Assembly: GCA_017548365.1 (NCBI GenBank)
Contig: JAFZAC010000023.1
Location: 61,136 to 125,135 of the forward strand
Reading direction: 5' to 3'
From: Muribaculaceae bacterium
GTDB taxonomy: Bacteria; Bacteroidota; Bacteroidia; Bacteroidales; Muribaculaceae
DNA length: 64,000 nt
This document shows positions 55,995-64,000 of the stretch, piece after piece. The notes beneath the pieces are model-generated. The model was not told the DNA's origin. It saw nothing but the letters and a program-made list of their open reading frames with translations, and ran no database searches. Numbering within the stretch: position 1 is the first letter of the stretch; every line of letters begins with the position of its first letter. Made by a program: the position numbers and the translations under genes.

Positions 55995-57716
55995 ATGTCA
56001 GAACTTGAACCACTGATAGTGGATCTCGCCCTCATCCTTATTTGTGCAGGTGCAATGACACTGCTTTTCAAGCAATTGAAACAGCCTGTTGTTTTAGGCT
56101 ACATTGTTGCTGGTTTTATTGCCTCGCCCAATATGCCTTACATGCCCAGCGTCACCGATCTGGAGGGCGTGCACACATGGAGTGAGATTGGAGTCATATT
56201 CCTTCTCTTTTCGCTCGGTTTAGAGTTCTCTTTCCGCAAAATCCTGAGAATGGGTGCGGCTCCAATTATCGCTGCCAGCGCCATCATCCTTTGTATGATG
56301 CTCGTGGGCATGTTTACGGGACAGTTATTCGGATGGAGCAAGATGGATTGTATTTACTTAGGCGGCATGTTGGCGATGTCTTCAACTACCATCATCTATA
56401 AAGCCTTTGATGACATGGGTCTTCGTCAGAAACGCTTCGCCAGTCTTGTGCTCAGTGTGCTCATCATCGAGGACATACTGGCCATCGTGCTCATGGTGAT
56501 GCTTTCTACTTTGGCAGTCAGCAAGGAGTTTGAAGGTTCACAAATGTTGATGAGTATTCTTAAGTTGGCATTTTTCTTAGTTCTATGGTTTGTAGTCGGT
56601 CTCTACCTTATCCCGTTGTTCCTGCGCAAAGTAAAGTCGTTAATGAGCGACGAAACAATGCTTATCGTGGCGCTCGCGCTATGTTTTGGAATGGTAGTGA
56701 TTGCGTCAGCAGTGGGATTCTCGGCAGCCTTTGGAGCCTTCATCATGGGAAGCATTCTAGCCGAGACAGTTGAGGCCGAGAAGATTGAGCACCTTGTAAC
56801 ACCTGTTAAGGACCTTTTCGGTGCTATATTCTTCGTTTCGGTGGGAATGATGGTTGATGTAGCACTCATTGGACAGTACATTGTCCCCATTCTTTGCATC
56901 ATTGTTGCCATCATGCTTGGTCACACACTGCTTAGCACGGGAGGATTCCTGCTTTCAGGACAGCCACTCAAGACCTCTATGCAATGCTCTTACTCACTGA
57001 CGCAGATTGGCGAGTTCGCCTTCATTCTCGCCACGTTAGGCACATCTTTGCACGTCACAAGCGATTTTCTCTATCCCATAGTAGTGGCTGTCTCGGTATT
57101 TACCACGTTCACCACGCCCTACATGATTCGTCTGTCACAACCTGCCTATGGCTTTATTGAACGTGTTATGCCAAAGTCCTGGCGAGAGAAGTTAGAGAGC
57201 AACGCCTCCGATGAGGAAGAGGTAGAAACCGAAGAGCAGCACAGCTATTGGCGCGCCTATCTCAAGCAAGTGGGTGTCACCATTCTAATTCATAGTGTTT
57301 GCTGCTTGGCTATCATTACCGTTATGCTCTATTTCGGCAAGCCGTTTATCGCTGGTCTGCTGTCATCACCATGGGCTAATATTGTCACCGCCCTTCTAAC
57401 TCTGATTTTATGCGCTCCATTCTTGTGGATGTTGATGGGCAACGGGAATCATAGCGAAGACGTCTCCACGCTTTGGAATAGCGGTCGCATGAACCGTGTC
57501 AAACTAGTGGCATTCCAACTGCTGCGCTTTATCATTGCAGCTGCCTTTGTAAGCTATCTCATTGGTCGCACTGTTAACTGGAGTGGTGTGCTTGGAATCT
57601 TTGTGGTTCTCGCTATCGTTTTCAGCATTGTCTTCTCTCCACGCCTGCGCCGAAGCAGCGAAAAGATGGCTAAGAGGTTTTCCGAGAACTTGAACGAGCG
57701 CGAGCAACAAGACTAA
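55995..57716 (+). CDS. CPA2-family cation:proton antiporter (Kef type, no RCK domain)
   Basis: The 573-residue membrane protein has about twelve helices of the Na_H_Exchanger domain (about 5-385) with VVLGYIVAGFIASP, LLFSLGLEFSF, GGMLAMSSTTIIYKAFDDMG, the FGAFIMGSILAET segment and SLTQIGEFAFILATLG. After an acidic linker (near 405-425, DEEEVETEE) there are about four additional C-terminal helices and no TrkA-N/RCK module. It probably exchanges K+ or Na+ for protons; regulation by nucleotides through an RCK domain is not expected. It is 52 bp downstream of the efflux channel. Confidence 0.9.
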   Translation: MSELEPLIVDLALILICAGAMTLLFKQLKQPVVLGYIVAGFIASPNMPYMPSVTDLEGVHTWSEIGVIFLLFSLGLEFSFRKILRMGAAPIIAASAIILCMMLVGMFTGQLFGWSKMDCIYLGGMLAMSSTTIIYKAFDDMGLRQKRFASLVLSVLIIEDILAIVLMVMLSTLAVSKEFEGSQMLMSILKLAFFLVLWFVVGLYLIPLFLRKVKSLMSDETMLIVALALCFGMVVIASAVGFSAAFGAFIMGSILAETVEAEKIEHLVTPVKDLFGAIFFVSVGMMVDVALIGQYIVPILCIIVAIMLGHTLLSTGGFLLSGQPLKTSMQCSYSLTQIGEFAFILATLGTSLHVTSDFLYPIVVAVSVFTTFTTPYMIRLSQPAYGFIERVMPKSWREKLESNASDEEEVETEEQHSYWRAYLKQVGVTILIHSVCCLAIITVMLYFGKPFIAGLLSSPWANIVTALLTLILCAPFLWMLMGNGNHSEDVSTLWNSGRMNRVKLVAFQLLRFIIAAAFVSYLIGRTVNWSGVLGIFVVLAIVFSIVFSPRLRRSSEKMAKRFSENLNEREQQD

Positions 57717-57895
57717 TTGTTACATAAATAATAAATCTCTCTGACAGCCAACATACGATATCTATGTTGAACAGAAGAGTTATGCTCTTGCCAAACCTGC
57801 TCTAATCACTTATAGAAAGAATGTCGGTAATGTTTTTTGTTGGAAATTTTAAAATAAAAAACAAGAACATTATTCTTTTTGTGGCGATTTATGTG

Positions 57896-57903
57896 TACCT
57901 TTG
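57896..57903 (+). promoter_or_regulatory. hutH: -7 promoter box for hutH-hutI
   Basis: TACCTTTG is a perfect -7 box about 48 bases before the hutH ATG. A TTTTTG ends at 57881, only 14 bases upstream, so the -33 spacing is short. An independent promoter here fits the separation of hutHI from hutU. Confidence 0.65.
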
Positions 57904-57951
57904 CACTACAATTAGAAATAAAACAAACTTAAAACCTTTAACATAGACATT

Positions 57952-59427
57952 ATGATTCATTACATTAGCGCCGAGCATCTCTCTATTGAACGTGTGGGCG
58001 AAATAATTGAAAAAGGCATAAAACTTGCTTTGAGCGACGATGCCAAAGCACGCATCATCCGTTGCCGTAAGTATCTAGATGAACAGATTGCAGCCAGCGA
58101 CGTGCCTGTTTATGGAGTGACCACCGGATTTGGCTCACTCTGCAATGTGAAGGTGAGCAAGGACCAACTATCTCAACTGCAAATCAACCTGATGATGTCG
58201 CATGCATGCGGCGTGGGCGAGCGTGTGCCCAACGAGATTGTGCGCATCATGCTGCTATTGAAGATTCAATCTCTGAGCTACGGATACTCAGGCAGCAAGC
58301 TCGACACAGTGGAGCGTCTTATCGACTTCTTCAACGAGGGAGTTCTTCCAGTAGTTTACCGCCAGGGCTCACTCGGAGCATCGGGCGACCTCGTGCCACT
58401 GGCACACATGAGCCTGCCACTGGTAGGTCTGGGCGAAGTGGAATACGAAGGTAAAGTGATGCCCGCAGCCGAGCTTCTCAAAAACAAAGGCTGGAAACCA
58501 ATAGAGCTGGCAAGCAAAGAAGGCCTTGCACTATTGAACGGCACCCAGAATATGAGCTCGTTTGCAGTGTGGTCACTGCTCCAGGCTGAGCGATTGAGCG
58601 ACTGGGCCGACAAGATTGCCGCCATGTCGCTCGACGCCTACGACGGCCGCATCGAGCCATTTACCGAGGCAGTACACCTGGTGCGTCCCCACAAGGGTCA
58701 ACTCGAGACTGCAGCCCACATGAAGGAACTTCTTACTGGCAGCGAACTAATCGCTTGCCACAAGGAGCACGTTCAAGACCCATACTCCTTCCGTTGCGTG
58801 CCACAAGTTCACGGCACTGTGAAGGACACCATACGTTATGTGAAATCGGTTATCGACACCGAAATCAACAGTGCAACCGACAACCCAACTGTTTGCCCTG
58901 ACGAGGACCTCATTATCAGCGCAGGAAATTTCCATGGCGAACCTATCGCTATGCCTATGGACTTCCTCGCTATCGCATTGAGCGAACTCGCCAACATCAG
59001 CGAGCGCCGCATATACCGTCTCGTTTCGGGAACTCGCGGTCTACCAAGCTTCCTCGTTGCCAATCCAGGCCTTAACAGCGGTTTCATGATTACTCAGTAC
59101 ACCGCTGCCAGCGTAGTTAGCTTGAACAAGTCGCTTGCCGCTCCTTCAAGTCTCGACAGCATACCATCATGCCAGGATCAGGAAGACCATGTGAGTATGG
59201 GTGCCAATGCCTCAATCAAGCTCTACAAGGTTGTTCTAAACACTGAGCGCGTACTTGCAATCGAGCTCTTCAATGCCGCTCAGGCGCTTGAGTTCCGCTT
59301 CCCCAAGAAATCATCGCCAGTGCTGATGAAGATGCACGAGGAGTTCCGCAAGGAGGTTCCCTTCATTAGCGACGACGTTATAATGTATCCCCTCATTGAG
59401 AAAGCAATCCAATTCCTTCGCAAATGA
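57952..59427 (+). CDS. hutH: Histidine ammonia-lyase
   Basis: The 491-residue enzyme deaminates histidine to urocanate. The MIO prosthetic group forms from Ala143-Ser144-Gly145 in GSLGASGDLVPLAHM. Other landmarks are YGVTTGFGSL near the N-terminus, LLNGTQ and the DNPTVCPDEDLIISAGNFHGEPIAM segment. Length matches the family. Its stop overlaps the hutI start (ATGA), which indicates translational coupling. It performs the first step of the pathway whose later enzymes lie 11-15 kb upstream. Confidence 0.97.
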   Translation: MIHYISAEHLSIERVGEIIEKGIKLALSDDAKARIIRCRKYLDEQIAASDVPVYGVTTGFGSLCNVKVSKDQLSQLQINLMMSHACGVGERVPNEIVRIMLLLKIQSLSYGYSGSKLDTVERLIDFFNEGVLPVVYRQGSLGASGDLVPLAHMSLPLVGLGEVEYEGKVMPAAELLKNKGWKPIELASKEGLALLNGTQNMSSFAVWSLLQAERLSDWADKIAAMSLDAYDGRIEPFTEAVHLVRPHKGQLETAAHMKELLTGSELIACHKEHVQDPYSFRCVPQVHGTVKDTIRYVKSVIDTEINSATDNPTVCPDEDLIISAGNFHGEPIAMPMDFLAIALSELANISERRIYRLVSGTRGLPSFLVANPGLNSGFMITQYTAASVVSLNKSLAAPSSLDSIPSCQDQEDHVSMGANASIKLYKVVLNTERVLAIELFNAAQALEFRFPKKSSPVLMKMHEEFRKEVPFISDDVIMYPLIEKAIQFLRK

Positions 59428-60662
59428 AACTTTTAGTCAATAATATCGCCACCCTCGCCGGTATCGACGGCGGGGGTGTGCTGAAAAAATGCGGTGCCGA
59501 AATGGCACAGTTTGATGCTATTCACAACGCTTGGATGCTTGTGGAAGACGGCATTATCACCGAGTTTAACTCTGTCGACAACCGCCCAGCACCTACCGAC
59601 GTTGATGAGGTAGTTGATGCCGCTGGCGGCACCGTAATGCCCAGCTGGTGCGACTCGCACACACACATTGTCTACGCCGGCAGCCGTGAGCAGGAGTTTG
59701 TTGACAAAATCAATGGCCTGTCTTATGCCGAAATAGCCCGTCGCGGCGGAGGAATACTCAACAGCGCCGACCGCTTGCACGAGATGACCGAGCAGCAGCT
59801 CTATGACCAAGCTATGGAACGTGTACGCGAAGTGATTGCCAAGTGCACTGGCGCCATCGAGATTAAAAGCGGCTACGGCCTCAACATTCAAGATGAGCTC
59901 AAAATGCTTCGCGTGATAGCACGCATCCAGGAGAGCACACGCCTGCGCGTGGTGTCCACTTTCCTGGGCGCCCATGCCGTAGGTCGTGAGTTTGCTGGCC
60001 GCCAAGGCGAGTATGTCGACCACATCATTAACGATATGTTGCCAGCTGTTGCTGCCGAAGGACTTGCAAACTTCGTTGACGTGTTCTGCGATGAGGGATT
60101 CTTCACTCCCGATGAGACTTCACGCATCCTCGAGGCAGGCCTCAAATATGGCATGCGAGGCAAGATTCACGGCCAGGAGCTCGCTCCCTCGGGAGGCGTG
60201 GAAGTGGCTTTGAAGCACAATGCCCTCTCGGTTGACCATCTCGAGAGCATGACCGACGAGGACATCGCTATGATGCGTGGCCGCGACACTATGCCCACTG
60301 CCCTACCCGGCACCTCGTTCTTCCTGAACATGCCGTTTGCCCCTGCCCGCAAAATGATTAGCGCGGGTCTGCCAGTCGCAATCGCTAGCGACTACAACCC
60401 AGGCTCTACACCCAGTGGCGACATGAAGTTTGTGGTATCACTTGCCTGCATCAAGATGCGCCTACAACCAGCCGAGGCCTTCAACGCAGCCACCATCAAC
60501 GGCGCAGCAGCGATGGCACTGAGCAACGACTACGGAAGCATCGCCCCCGGCAAGGTGGCAAACTTTTTCATCACCAAGCCCATCTCAAGCATCGACTTCA
60601 TCCCCTATGCCTACACAACCCCCATCATCTCCCGCACATTCCTTGCAGGAGAGGAGCAGTAG
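59424..60662 (+). CDS. hutI: Imidazolonepropionase
   Basis: The 412-residue amidohydrolase opens imidazolonepropionate to N-formiminoglutamate, the substrate of FtcD. Metal-binding HTH is at His79 and His81 (CDSHTHIVYAGSR). It also has EIKSGYGLN, STFLGAHAV, CDEGFFTPDE, KIHGQEL, SVDHLE and the ASDYNPGSTPS metal/substrate motif. It overlaps hutH by four bases and is followed by a strong terminator, closing the hut region. Confidence 0.97.
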   Translation: MKLLVNNIATLAGIDGGGVLKKCGAEMAQFDAIHNAWMLVEDGIITEFNSVDNRPAPTDVDEVVDAAGGTVMPSWCDSHTHIVYAGSREQEFVDKINGLSYAEIARRGGGILNSADRLHEMTEQQLYDQAMERVREVIAKCTGAIEIKSGYGLNIQDELKMLRVIARIQESTRLRVVSTFLGAHAVGREFAGRQGEYVDHIINDMLPAVAAEGLANFVDVFCDEGFFTPDETSRILEAGLKYGMRGKIHGQELAPSGGVEVALKHNALSVDHLESMTDEDIAMMRGRDTMPTALPGTSFFLNMPFAPARKMISAGLPVAIASDYNPGSTPSGDMKFVVSLACIKMRLQPAEAFNAATINGAAAMALSNDYGSIAPGKVANFFITKPISSIDFIPYAYTTPIISRTFLAGEEQ

Positions 60663-60687
60663 CATTTAGCGGGAACTAACGTTATAC

Positions 60688-60723
60688 AACACCGAGTTTC
60701 CAACAACTTGTGAACTCGGTGTT
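60688..60723 (+). terminator. Terminator after hutI
   Basis: AACACCGAGTT (60688-60698) and AACTCGGTGTT (60713-60723) form a perfect 11-bp stem, followed by T-rich sequence. Confidence 0.85.
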
Positions 60724-60900
60724 ATTGTTATGGGGAAATTTTTGATAATTTTTTTTGGATGATTTCATGATTATGTCTCATTTTCAAATTTAACAATAGA
60801 ACGTAGTGTCCGCGCAAAGTTAAAAACCCATATATATAAAATCAACATTGAAAAAATCTTAGACTCCTGCTACAACCTGAGTAGTAAATTGTTGTCATAT

Positions 60901-60931
60901 TTTCATAATTAACGGTTTATTATTATATTTG
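60901..60931 (+). promoter_or_regulatory. Promoter for the TPR-CHAT gene
   Basis: TATATTTG (60924-60931) fits the -7 box, and TTTC (60901-60904), one base off TTTG, lies 19 bases upstream. Confidence 0.6.
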
Positions 60932-61061
60932 CAGTTGAAAGGGTTCTAAAAAACTGCGACTACAATTGTCGGCCATACTCAAAAAAAATGGAAAAAAGAA
61001 CATTTAGTTGATTACATTCAAGAACATGAATTGATGTAGAAGTGAAAACAAAAAAAAGATT

Positions 61062-64000
61062 ATGAAAACTACTACAAAACACTTTGTTCTAGCATTATTA
61101 ATGTTCCTTGCCACATTCTCGGCCTGGTGCCAGGAGGTGGAAGATACCATCATTGTTGATGAAGAAGAGTATATTAATCTAATGCCTGTATATGAGATCG
61201 ACACCAGATTTGCCGACAAACTGATTAAACAACACACCCTCACCCACGAAGAGTATATCGAATCGCTCAAGAACTACAGTGAAACTGCTTCTGTATTATT
61301 AATTGAAGACGAAACAAAACTTGCAACAGAATACCTTAAAGTGATAAAAGGTCTCTTTGCCGAGCGCAGAGACAGCCTTAATATGGGTATAATAGACGTG
61401 TCTTTAAGTGAAATTTATTTATACAATAATACTTTTAATAGTAATGATGATTTTGACAATGCCATTTTAAGCCTTGATGAGGCCAAAAGCATCTTTTCCG
61501 GCATATATGGTGAAAACAGTTTTGAGATTGCAAAACTATTGGACATGAAAGGTCAATGTTATTTTTCAAAAAAAAATGAAGACAAAGCAATAGACTGTTT
61601 TCTACAGGCTATGGATTGTTATTTCAATGCTATTACCAACTATGACAACTTTCCCATATTATACGTGAAAGGCTATGTTCCAGAGGACATTGACCCAAAT
61701 GAAGCTTTAGAAGACAACGAAATCGAAGACAATGAAATCGAAGAAGATAAAACCCAAGAAGAACAAGAAAAAGAGAATGTATTCGAAGAAGAAGAAAATG
61801 AAACAGACTCTCTAGATGTGCACTTTATTGAAATAGATATTGAAGAAATCAATAACATGACTTGTTATGACTACTATTTTCATATGATTGACAAAATCGC
61901 ACATATTTATCTCTCTCATGAAAACTACGATAAAACTCGAGAACTATATTCACAAGCAATAACAAAACTAGAGCAAAAGAAGAAAACGCAAACAATTCAA
62001 TATGTATCATTATTAAATGGCATGGGTGACTGCTATAGTCGCGAAAACTACAAAGAGCAAGCCATGCTTTATTACAACAAAGCAACAACTATTGCCGAAG
62101 ACATAGATGATGACAACGATTACTATGGCTATGCTGCCCTACCAATTAAAAAAACTGGTGATTATTATTTTTATCACCAGAACTATAATGATGCCATAGA
62201 TTATTATCTTGATGTTGAAGACATATTGATGGATGTGAGATGGGGTGTAGATGGCCTATTTGAAGAGGACAATATAGATTTTGACCTTGGCGTAAAAGAC
62301 AAACTGCTCTATTGTTACTATAAGCAGAAAAATTTTACAAAAGCAAACGAATACTCCAAAAAAGCATTAGGAGTTCTTAGGGAGAGAATACTTCATAATA
62401 TGATATTTGGTTTTACTGGCAATTCTTCTCGCTCTAACTATTGGAATGGTTTTTCCGAACTATTCCAGACTGTTTATCCAAACATCGTTGTTAAAAATGG
62501 ACAAAAAGCAGATGTTGGCAATCTGTATGATTGGTCTGCATTGTTTGCCAAAGACATTTTGCTTAGATCTGACCAAGAATTGCAACGATTTGTCACAGAA
62601 GAGAATGACAGCACTTTAAACTCTATCTATGCTGAATTGATATCGGTATATAAGAAAATATCTCTTGCTCGTGAATCACAAGAAAAGAAGAATTTAGAAG
62701 AACAAGCCAAACGGTATGAAGATGTGATTAGAAGTGCCATGTGGAAATCGTCTCCTGATATATTACTTAACCATGAAATTAAGTGGGAGAACGTCAGGGA
62801 CTCTTTGGACAATGATGACATTGCAATTGAGTTTCTCTCATTCCCGAGGTATGACAATAATAGCACGATGTATATAGCATTGACTGTGCGTTCGGAGTAC
62901 GAACAACCCAAACTGACTGTGTTATGCGAAGAAAGCGAGTTGCTAGAGGCTGCGAAGCAGCCATACACAAGCAAGGCATTAAGCGACTTGATTTGGGGAA
63001 AACTGGCTGAGAAAGGTGAGCTTGATAATAAAGTGAAGAACATCTACTTCTCTCCCAGCGGAGAGCTTCACAACATCGCCATCGAATCTATGCCGCACTG
63101 GTCTAAACAAGGCGTGATGATAAATGACTCAAAAGAAGGTTTCAATATCTACCGACTGTCTTCGACTCGTGAGCTGGCGATATCGCGCAAACCCGTAGAA
63201 TCGAGTGATGCCGCCGTCTATGGAGGAATTGATTATTCAGCACCAATCGACAAGATGGGATTACGTGTCCAGGAGCATGAGAGTGCAATAACAATTGATT
63301 CCAAGGACGACGAAGTATCTATTCCATCGACCGAAACAATCAGAAAGAGCGACGAGGGAAAACAGACATCCAGCCGAGCTTATGAAATAGTCAGCGACTC
63401 TACCGGAACTCGTGACTACCTGTGGTGGAGACCTCTTCAAGGATCGGAAGAAGAGGCCACAGCAGTCAATTCACTGCTCAAGGGCAAGGGATTTGACGTG
63501 TATTTCAAATCTGACAACAATGATGAGCAGCAATACAACGCCACCGAGACATCGTTCAAACAGCTGGCGGGACAGAAACGGAGCATAATACACATCGCAA
63601 CCCACGGATTCTACTGGAACGACTCCACGGCTTTGCAGGAGAAAATGGAGAACAATCTAAACTTCATGCCGGCAAATTATGAGAGCCTGCAAAACACCGA
63701 GAAAGCCATGGTGCGTGCAGGACTCCTCTTCACTGGGGCACAAAACACTTTCAAGGGAGAAAAAATAACTGCTGAATATGAAGACGGAGTGCTCACGGCA
63801 CAGGAAGTGTCGCAACTCGACCTCAGAGGTCTTGAGCTGCTCGTGCTATCGGCGTGCCAGACCGGTCTGGGAGAAATAGGCGGAGACGGAGTTTTCGGCC
63901 TGCAGCGAGGATTCAAGAAAGCGGGAGCGCAGACCATCGTCATGAGCCTGTGGAAAGTGAATGATGAGGCGACTAAAGACATGATGACATCTTTCTACAC
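61062..64000 (+). CDS. Exported TPR-CHAT caspase-like protein (3' partial)
   Basis: From ATG 61062 the frame is open to the window edge (at least 979 residues). It begins with a signal peptide (MKTTTKHFVLALLMFLATFSAWCQ). Helical TPR-like repeats fill about residues 90-480, interrupted by an acidic low-complexity insert (about 214-250, with a repeated EDNEIE). A CHAT domain occupies the C-terminal part. Catalytic His848 is in IHIATHGFYW and Cys932 in LVLSACQTGLGEIGGDGVFGL, followed by AGAQTIVMSLWKVND. CHAT domains are caspase-related cysteine proteases; here the protein should act outside the cytoplasm. GC content rises from about 38% (62101-62160) to about 62% (63841-63900) by hand count, hinting at a mosaic gene. 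The substrate and partners are unknown. Confidence 0.88.
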   Translation, partial: MKTTTKHFVLALLMFLATFSAWCQEVEDTIIVDEEEYINLMPVYEIDTRFADKLIKQHTLTHEEYIESLKNYSETASVLLIEDETKLATEYLKVIKGLFAERRDSLNMGIIDVSLSEIYLYNNTFNSNDDFDNAILSLDEAKSIFSGIYGENSFEIAKLLDMKGQCYFSKKNEDKAIDCFLQAMDCYFNAITNYDNFPILYVKGYVPEDIDPNEALEDNEIEDNEIEEDKTQEEQEKENVFEEEENETDSLDVHFIEIDIEEINNMTCYDYYFHMIDKIAHIYLSHENYDKTRELYSQAITKLEQKKKTQTIQYVSLLNGMGDCYSRENYKEQAMLYYNKATTIAEDIDDDNDYYGYAALPIKKTGDYYFYHQNYNDAIDYYLDVEDILMDVRWGVDGLFEEDNIDFDLGVKDKLLYCYYKQKNFTKANEYSKKALGVLRERILHNMIFGFTGNSSRSNYWNGFSELFQTVYPNIVVKNGQKADVGNLYDWSALFAKDILLRSDQELQRFVTEENDSTLNSIYAELISVYKKISLARESQEKKNLEEQAKRYEDVIRSAMWKSSPDILLNHEIKWENVRDSLDNDDIAIEFLSFPRYDNNSTMYIALTVRSEYEQPKLTVLCEESELLEAAKQPYTSKALSDLIWGKLAEKGELDNKVKNIYFSPSGELHNIAIESMPHWSKQGVMINDSKEGFNIYRLSSTRELAISRKPVESSDAAVYGGIDYSAPIDKMGLRVQEHESAITIDSKDDEVSIPSTETIRKSDEGKQTSSRAYEIVSDSTGTRDYLWWRPLQGSEEEATAVNSLLKGKGFDVYFKSDNNDEQQYNATETSFKQLAGQKRSIIHIATHGFYWNDSTALQEKMENNLNFMPANYESLQNTEKAMVRAGLLFTGAQNTFKGEKITAEYEDGVLTAQEVSQLDLRGLELLVLSACQTGLGEIGGDGVFGLQRGFKKAGAQTIVMSLWKVNDEATKDMMTSFY

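Larger units (their letters stand above)
60663..61061 (+). other. 399-bp intergenic region between hutI and the TPR-CHAT gene
   Basis: It contains the hutI terminator (60688-60723) and a promoter for the downstream gene (60901-60931). The remainder is AT-rich, with no RNA or protein gene recognised. The predicted leader of the downstream gene is about 120 nt. Confidence 0.7.

Noticed and set aside
61062..64000. Craspase-type (type III-E) TPR-CHAT effector
   Set aside because: The protein has a signal peptide and there is no gRAMP or other cas gene in the window.

Overview
The window looks like chromosomal DNA of a gut-type member of the Bacteroidales (Muribaculaceae- or Prevotellaceae-like; the exact family is an inference). 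Supporting signs: repeated TAnnTTTG promoter boxes instead of a canonical -10, an Oar-like TonB-dependent receptor beside a BACON-domain lipoprotein, C10 (streptopain-type) secreted proteases, DUF3078 and DUF4421 proteins, a 598-residue ribosomal protein S1, and a type IX secretion-like tail on one exported protein. No phage, IS element, tRNA, rRNA or CRISPR array was seen.

Region 1 (1-14.3 kb) is the most unusual part. A partial outer-membrane porin is followed by a membrane-anchored sensor protein that joins an extracytoplasmic Cache-like domain, a SpoIIE/PP2C phosphatase and an RsbW-type kinase domain. Next come a lipoprotein gene fused to a decayed STAS fragment, an intact STAS anti-anti-sigma-type protein, and 13 bp later a 9-kb trimodular NRPS (A-T-C-A-T-C-A-T-R) ending in a thioester reductase. 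The layout suggests a nonribosomal tripeptide aldehyde or alcohol pathway tied to a partner-switching signalling module.

Region 2 (14.3-24.4 kb) has a C10 protease with BspA-like leucine-rich repeats and a dockerin-like tail, a repeat-rich intergenic region, then housekeeping genes valS, rmuC and rpsA. Region 3 (24.5-41.7 kb) is mostly on the minus strand: an AlkZ-related protein, two small exported proteins, a DUF3078 protein, a zinc-ribbon/SUMF1-like membrane protein, a 1706-residue C10 protease, and a BACON/OB-fold lipoprotein downstream of an Oar-like TonB receptor. A plus-strand CotH-dockerin protein sits among them. Between the TonB receptor and folD is a roughly 185-nt minus-strand RNA candidate with its own promoter box, a long rod-like fold and a terminator.

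Region 4 (41.7-60.7 kb) holds histidine degradation: folD-ftcD-hutU, then about 11 kb of envelope and efflux genes (beta-rich lipoprotein, outer-membrane phospholipase A, DUF4421 protein, RND adaptor-pump-channel, CPA2 antiporter), then hutH-hutI. HutH, HutU, HutI and FtcD take histidine to glutamate and a one-carbon unit on tetrahydrofolate, and FolD interconverts that unit. Region 5 (60.7 kb to the end) is a large exported TPR-CHAT caspase-like protein cut off by the window edge.
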